Below are positions 60,245-64,000 of a DNA stretch of 64,000 nt, in pieces (position 1 is the first letter of the stretch; the number at the start of each line of letters is the position of its first letter). The position numbers and the translations under genes are program-made. The notes beneath the pieces are model-generated. The model saw only the letters and a program-made list of their open reading frames with translations. It ran no database searches and was not told the origin of the DNA. This DNA comes from Brevibacterium sp. RIT 803. Lineage in GTDB: Bacteria; Actinomycetota; Actinomycetes; Actinomycetales; Brevibacteriaceae. Location: positions 1,364,001 through 1,428,000 of the forward strand of contig NZ_JAFEMW010000001.1 in assembly GCF_016892625.1 (NCBI RefSeq). Reading direction: 5' to 3'.

Positions 60245-61486
60245 GTGCACAGCTCCCGATCCTCTTTTGCGTTGGTCACTGTGGGCAATGTCGCGGTTGC
60301 CGGCGCCCAGTGGTATCTGGTGTGGCTGTTCGCTCAGCAGAGCGGACCGATCGCCGTCGGCCACTACTCCACGCTGATCGCAATGATGACACCGGTATTC
60401 ATCGCCACGCAGCTTGGTCTGCGCAACCTCTTCGTCACCCTGCAGCAGACTGTGCGCTGGCGCATCTATCTCGGGTGCCGCCTGTCCACCGCCGGCCTGT
60501 CCGTCCTCATCATCACCGGGCTGGTCATCTACGGGCCCGCTCAGATCCATTCTGCTCTCGCTTTTCCGCTGCTGATGATCAAGGTCAGCGATTCGATCGG
60601 TGATCTGTTCTATGCCCGGCTGCAGAAGACCGAGCGGCTCTTCGCCTTCGGGCTCATCCTCCTCGGCGTGGCCACGGTCAGCGCAATCACAGTCACCGCG
60701 GTGATCCTCACGACCGGTTCAGTCATCACCGCACTGTGGTCGGCAGCCGTGGTGTCTGCCGCAGGCACGGTCGTCACCATCTGGGTGGCCTCGGCAAAAC
60801 CACCCGAAACGCCCGAAACGATAGATTCACGGACCTCGGTACGCGAGGAGATCCGTGCACTCATTTCGGCAGGGGTCCCGATGTCCCTGATGCAGGGTGT
60901 CTATTCGCTCCTGTCGTATGTGCCGCTTGCCGTGGTCGCCTGGTTCGGATCACCCAGCGACGTCGGACGCTACGCTTCGGCCGCCTACCTCGTCGTCTTC
61001 GCCAATCTGGTGGGTGCGTCGATCGAGACGGTCGTCCTCCCTGCCTTTCGCACCATCCACGACGCCGACGGACCTATTGTGCTGCGACGGCGAGTGAAGC
61101 GGCTGTGCGCGATCGCTCTGACCAGCCTTGTCCCCTTTGTCGTGCTCGCACTGCTCATCGGACCGTGGCTGCTGTCGACCATCTACGGTGCCGACTTCGT
61201 CCTCTCCCGCGAAGCCGTGCTCTTCCTCTCCCTGGCGGCGCTCTGCACCTTGCCGACCTATCTGGCATCGGCGAACCTGCTTGTCCTCAACCGCTATTGG
61301 GCAACCTTCTTCGTCGGCGCAGCTGCGATCGGCGCTGTCCTCGCAAGCGGTGGGATCGCCGGCGTGGCCGGAATGTCGGCCGTGGAGTCAGGTTGCCTCG
61401 CGGTGTTCGTCGGCTCGCTGACACGGCTGCTGGGCGAGTTCTACAGTTCCCGGCCCCGCCCTGAGTCATCGCCGGTTACCCTGTGA
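60245..61486 (+). CDS. Oligosaccharide flippase (Wzx-like, MATE/MOP superfamily)
   Basis: A 413-residue protein with about twelve helices starting at GTG 60245, preceded by GAGGAGG. RNLFVTLQQTVRWRIYLG in the second segment and LISAGVPMSLMQGVYSLLSYVPLAVVAWFGSPSDVGRYASAAYLVVF in the middle are typical of polysaccharide export flippases. It would move lipid-linked repeat units outward for the EpsG-like polymerase. The stop lies in a 19-20-bp tandem duplication at 61482-61520. Confidence 0.88.
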   Translation: MHSSRSSFALVTVGNVAVAGAQWYLVWLFAQQSGPIAVGHYSTLIAMMTPVFIATQLGLRNLFVTLQQTVRWRIYLGCRLSTAGLSVLIITGLVIYGPAQIHSALAFPLLMIKVSDSIGDLFYARLQKTERLFAFGLILLGVATVSAITVTAVILTTGSVITALWSAAVVSAAGTVVTIWVASAKPPETPETIDSRTSVREEIRALISAGVPMSLMQGVYSLLSYVPLAVVAWFGSPSDVGRYASAAYLVVFANLVGASIETVVLPAFRTIHDADGPIVLRRRVKRLCAIALTSLVPFVVLALLIGPWLLSTIYGADFVLSREAVLFLSLAALCTLPTYLASANLLVLNRYWATFFVGAAAIGAVLASGGIAGVAGMSAVESGCLAVFVGSLTRLLGEFYSSRPRPESSPVTL

Positions 61487-61520
61487 TTGAGTCCAGACGG
61501 TGTGATTGAGTCCAAGACGG
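61482..61520 (+). repeat. 19/20-bp tandem duplication over the flippase stop codon
   Basis: TGTGATTGAGTCCA plus GACGG occurs at 61482-61500 and again, with one inserted A, at 61501-61520. The first copy contains the TGA stop (61484-61486). Confidence 0.85.
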
Positions 61521-61547
61521 TCAGTGCCGAAGAGAACGGGCACCGCT

Positions 61548-62201
61548 TCAGGCTTCGCCGAGGCTGCTGTTCCGGTACTCCCAGTCGACCATCTCGTACA
61601 CGCCCGGGAGCATCTGGTCGTTCATCACTGGGCTGAGTAGGTCCCAATCATCGTGCGGATCGACCACATCGTCGAAGTCCGGTCCACCGGGAGCCGGCAT
61701 GCGGGAACGCTGTGCCAGAGCGACCAGGTTCTCCCAGCGCTGCCGAGTCGTCAGATCTTCGCTCGTCGAGAGGGACCGAATGATGCGGGCGAACTCCCGC
61801 AGTGTGAAGGTTCGTCTGAGCGCGCGCGGCTCAAGAGTCACCACTTGGCTCCGGTGCCACCGATCCATTGCGATCACCAGATCTGCGTTCGTGACATGAA
61901 CAGGCTGCAGACGTTTGGCGCGAAATTCGCTGAGGTCGAATCCCCAGTCTGCCGCCAGAGACTGCACATCGTCGGTCACCTCGCCCCCCGCCGCTCCCTC
62001 GGTGCCCGCGCTGTCGAGGGCGAACCGACCGGGGGCGACTTCGTCGAGCCCCTGTTGGAGCAGTCCAGCGGCCAGCGGCGAACGGAAGAGATTTCCGGTG
62101 CAGACGACGAGGATTCTGAAACGGTCGCGACGGCCGGCCTCGGCAGACCGGACGGTCGGGCCTGTCAGTGGGTCGGGCGCTGGGTCACTCCTGATCGTCA
62201 C
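61548..62201 (-). CDS. Low-molecular-weight protein-tyrosine phosphatase
   Basis: A 217-residue phosphatase. The catalytic P-loop is VCTGNLFRSP with Cys34 and Arg40 (CX5R). An aspartate-rich VVDPHDDWDLL segment lies near the C-terminus. About 28 residues precede the domain. The start is GTG at 62201, overlapping the kinase stop (GTGA); the frame beyond it is shadow. It is translationally coupled to BY-kinase 2, as in other capsule loci where the phosphatase reverses kinase autophosphorylation. Confidence 0.92.
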   Translation of the reverse strand: MTIRSDPAPDPLTGPTVRSAEAGRRDRFRILVVCTGNLFRSPLAAGLLQQGLDEVAPGRFALDSAGTEGAAGGEVTDDVQSLAADWGFDLSEFRAKRLQPVHVTNADLVIAMDRWHRSQVVTLEPRALRRTFTLREFARIIRSLSTSEDLTTRQRWENLVALAQRSRMPAPGGPDFDDVVDPHDDWDLLSPVMNDQMLPGVYEMVDWEYRNSSLGEA

Positions 62202-63850
62202 TGCTCCGCAGTCCGCTCTCCGGCCCCGGTTGTCGTGGTGGCATCGGCTGTTCCTGCAGCCGACTGATCCAATTCGCCAGTCGGTCGATCGGAACGAGCG
62301 GTGAGGCGTCCGGATCCCCCGGTGCGCAGTGCTCTTCGCCGAGTCCGGCTTCCGGGCCAGACTCGAGGTGTGCGCGTGGACTGCTCGGCGCTGAGCTCTC
62401 CCGGCAGCCATCCGATCGGCTCCATGCCTTTGGCGAGGGCTGGCTCTTCTCCACTGCCTGTTCTGACGTGACCGGACGTGGGTGGCAGATCGGCAGACGA
62501 CTGGCGCGCCGAATAGGTCTTCGCATATCCGGTCAGGTCGGCATGTCCCAGCGGGACCTTGTTGACGACGAGGCTGAGCGGAGTCTCGACCACGGACAGA
62601 TCGTTCAGTGCTTCCTCCAGCTCGTTGCGTGATGTCTCATTCACCGCGATGACGTGGATGATCCGACCGGCTATCTTGGCCAACAGAAGACCGTCTGCAA
62701 CAGGAAGCACAGGAGGGCAGTCGAGGATGACAGTGTCGAAATCATTGCGCAGGACCATCATCAGTTTGGACATCGACCTCGAGTCAATGAGTTCCACCGG
62801 ATTGGACACCCTGTCGCCGGCGGTCAGCACGTACAGCTCGTCTTGTCCCCACGGCTGCAGCAGATCGTGAACATCTGCGGTTCCCAGCAGTGCGGTCGTC
62901 AGCCCTGCCGAGTTCTCGAGACCGAGCCTGTCGGCAACGGCGGGCTGGCGCAGGTCGACATCAACAAGAACCACTCTCTGCCCGGACTGTGCCAGCGAGA
63001 TCGCCAGATTCACGCTGATTGATGTCTTCCCTTCGGAGGGCACCGATGAGGTGACCTCGATGACGTTGTTCGAGTCTTCGACTCGAGCGAATCGCAAGTT
63101 GGCTCGCAGGCGACGAATTGCCTCGGCATAGGGAGAGTCCTGATGGATGGCTGTCGGCTCCGGATGCGCTGAAGACTCGGTGCGCACTGGCACCGAGGCG
63201 AGGATCGGCGCGGCGGTCACCTCGCGAACACCTGTGATATCGCGGATCTTGGAGTCCACTGCGGAGCGGAACAGTGCAATTGCGATGCCGATTGCTGCTC
63301 CCAGGAGGATTCCGATTACTGCGCAGAGCCACTGTGCCGGTCCGCTCCCCGTCGAGGGGACGCTCGCATCGTTGGCCACAGCCAACCGGATACCCGATTG
63401 TGCTTTGCCATGACGGGATTCGAGATCGGTGATCGCCGTGGTGAGGCTGTCTGCCACCGCCTCCGACACTCGGGCGGCTCCTCCCGGTGTCGTGGCTGTC
63501 GCGCTGACTGTGAGCAGCACGGTCCCGTGGTCGGATGAGGCCGACACGTACTCAGCTAACTTCTCGGGACTGATCGTCAGATCCAGATCGCGGATCACAG
63601 GCTCAAGCACTAGCCGGGAGTCGGCGAGATCAACATAGGTTCGCAGCCGTTCTTGGACGAATGCAGACGCGATCTGCTTCTGGTCCGGGTTCGACGCCTC
63701 TACCGTGGACACAAACAGTTCGGTCCGCGAGGTGTACTCATCGGGGAGCAGAAGGTAGACACCGACACCGCCAAGACCGCCTGCTGCAATCATCACGATC
63801 AGCAGGACGATGTTCTTCCGCACAATCCGCAGAAAATCGATGATGCTCAT
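62198..63850 (-). CDS. Polysaccharide chain-length regulator/BY-kinase fusion 2
   Basis: A 550-residue Wzz/BY-kinase. Membrane helices at about 13-35 and 173-195 flank the Wzz part. The kinase motifs are SSVPSEGKTSIS (Walker A, about 267-278), VVLVDVDLRQP and VILDCPPVLP. After the kinase comes a long basic, disordered tail (about 450-550) with only two tyrosines (GYAKTYSARQ). MSIIDFLRIVRKN at ATG 63850 is the natural start. It is paralogous to the kinase at 58549-59955 and coupled to the phosphatase. Confidence 0.92.
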   Translation of the reverse strand: MSIIDFLRIVRKNIVLLIVMIAAGGLGGVGVYLLLPDEYTSRTELFVSTVEASNPDQKQIASAFVQERLRTYVDLADSRLVLEPVIRDLDLTISPEKLAEYVSASSDHGTVLLTVSATATTPGGAARVSEAVADSLTTAITDLESRHGKAQSGIRLAVANDASVPSTGSGPAQWLCAVIGILLGAAIGIAIALFRSAVDSKIRDITGVREVTAAPILASVPVRTESSAHPEPTAIHQDSPYAEAIRRLRANLRFARVEDSNNVIEVTSSVPSEGKTSISVNLAISLAQSGQRVVLVDVDLRQPAVADRLGLENSAGLTTALLGTADVHDLLQPWGQDELYVLTAGDRVSNPVELIDSRSMSKLMMVLRNDFDTVILDCPPVLPVADGLLLAKIAGRIIHVIAVNETSRNELEEALNDLSVVETPLSLVVNKVPLGHADLTGYAKTYSARQSSADLPPTSGHVRTGSGEEPALAKGMEPIGWLPGELSAEQSTRTPRVWPGSRTRRRALRTGGSGRLTARSDRPTGELDQSAAGTADATTTTGAGERTAEQ

Positions 63851-64000
63851 CTCGGGTCCAATCCGGTCTGAAGGGGCACTGCTGCGGTGATATTTGGCCC
63901 CAACTGTAGCGTCGGCGACGGCAGAAGGGTCGGTCTCGTCACCGAGCTTGCGGCGTCCCGCAACGACCCTGCGGAGGCGTTCGTCTCCCACAGACTCGCC
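63847..64000 (-). CDS. Possible C-terminal fragment of an upstream gene at the right edge
   Basis: On the minus strand a frame open from the window edge ends at TGA (63847-63849), overlapping the BY-kinase 2 ATG as ATGA, the junction type common in this locus. Of the three frames it has the highest third-position GC. The visible 50 codons (TLQLGPNITAAVPLQTG near the end) match no family I recognise. It could be the end of the next polysaccharide gene or non-coding leader. Confidence 0.35.
   Translation of the reverse strand, partial: ASLWETNASAGSLRDAASSVTRPTLLPSPTLQLGPNITAAVPLQTGLDPR

Noticed and set aside
63851-63991. 47-residue N-terminal extension of BY-kinase 2
   Set aside because: It lacks typical codon use, and Wzz/BY-kinases normally begin directly before the first membrane helix as at 63850.
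1-64000. tRNA, rRNA, insertion sequence or prophage genes
   Set aside because: I looked for tRNA cloverleaf ends, transposase or integrase motifs and rRNA-like sequence in the gaps and found none.

Overview
The window is high-GC DNA, dense with ATGA/TGATG-type overlapping gene pairs, and it has the gene content of a Gram-positive actinobacterium: LytR-CpsA-Psr protein, BY-kinases, PF13796-type sensor kinases and leaderless-looking promoters. Brevibacterium or a related Micrococcales genus is my best guess, but this is inference from style and gene content because there is no rRNA or tRNA marker. I see no rRNA, tRNA, CRISPR array, transposase or phage gene. The window reads as ordinary chromosome with an accessory exopolysaccharide locus at the right end.

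Left part (1-6.5 kb): a partial unknown gene at the edge, an amidohydrolase, a DUF421 membrane protein, an NAD(P)-binding reductase-like protein, and a minus-strand operon of histidine kinase, response regulator and a membrane-anchored DUF4097-like protein. From 6.7 to 18.8 kb on the minus strand lies a long block that looks like organosulfur scavenging. It has a dipeptide/nickel-type ABC importer (lipoprotein, two permeases, double ATPase), an NtaA/SnaA-type flavin monooxygenase, an SsuE-like FMN reductase, a second luciferase-like monooxygenase, a large FAD/NAD(P)-binding protein and a trans-sulfuration PLP enzyme.

Middle (19-32 kb): an ArsR-SRPBCC pair with an operator over its start codon, an acyltransferase-3 membrane protein, a nitronate monooxygenase, and a signalling cluster of two response regulators, two histidine kinases and a DMT-type membrane protein. 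An SDR dehydrogenase, an FMN reductase and a divergent TetR regulator follow. From 31.9 to 37.7 kb is a second complete peptide/nickel-type ABC importer. Then come an AGCS alanine/glycine:cation symporter, class II fructose-bisphosphate aldolase, a UMF1-type MFS protein, a second ArsR-SRPBCC pair, and a TetR plus ABC-2 exporter operon divergent from it. The 88-bp gap between the last two carries two face-to-face leaderless promoters, each overlapped by its own palindrome. A second FAD/NAD(P)-binding protein follows.

Right part (48.7-64 kb): an exopolysaccharide/cell-wall glycan locus. It holds a LuxR regulator translationally coupled to an atypical LCP protein, a DegT-family aminotransferase and a FlaA1/CapD-type dehydratase (all one overlapping minus-strand chain), two glycosyltransferases, an EpsG-like polymerase, two Wzz/BY-kinase fusions, a Wzx-type flippase and a low-molecular-weight tyrosine phosphatase. 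No initiating sugar-phosphate transferase is in view, so the locus probably continues to the right.

A recurrent oddity is fresh-looking short tandem duplication. Some copies are in frame within protein linkers; others span the stop codon at the 3' ends of several convergent genes.
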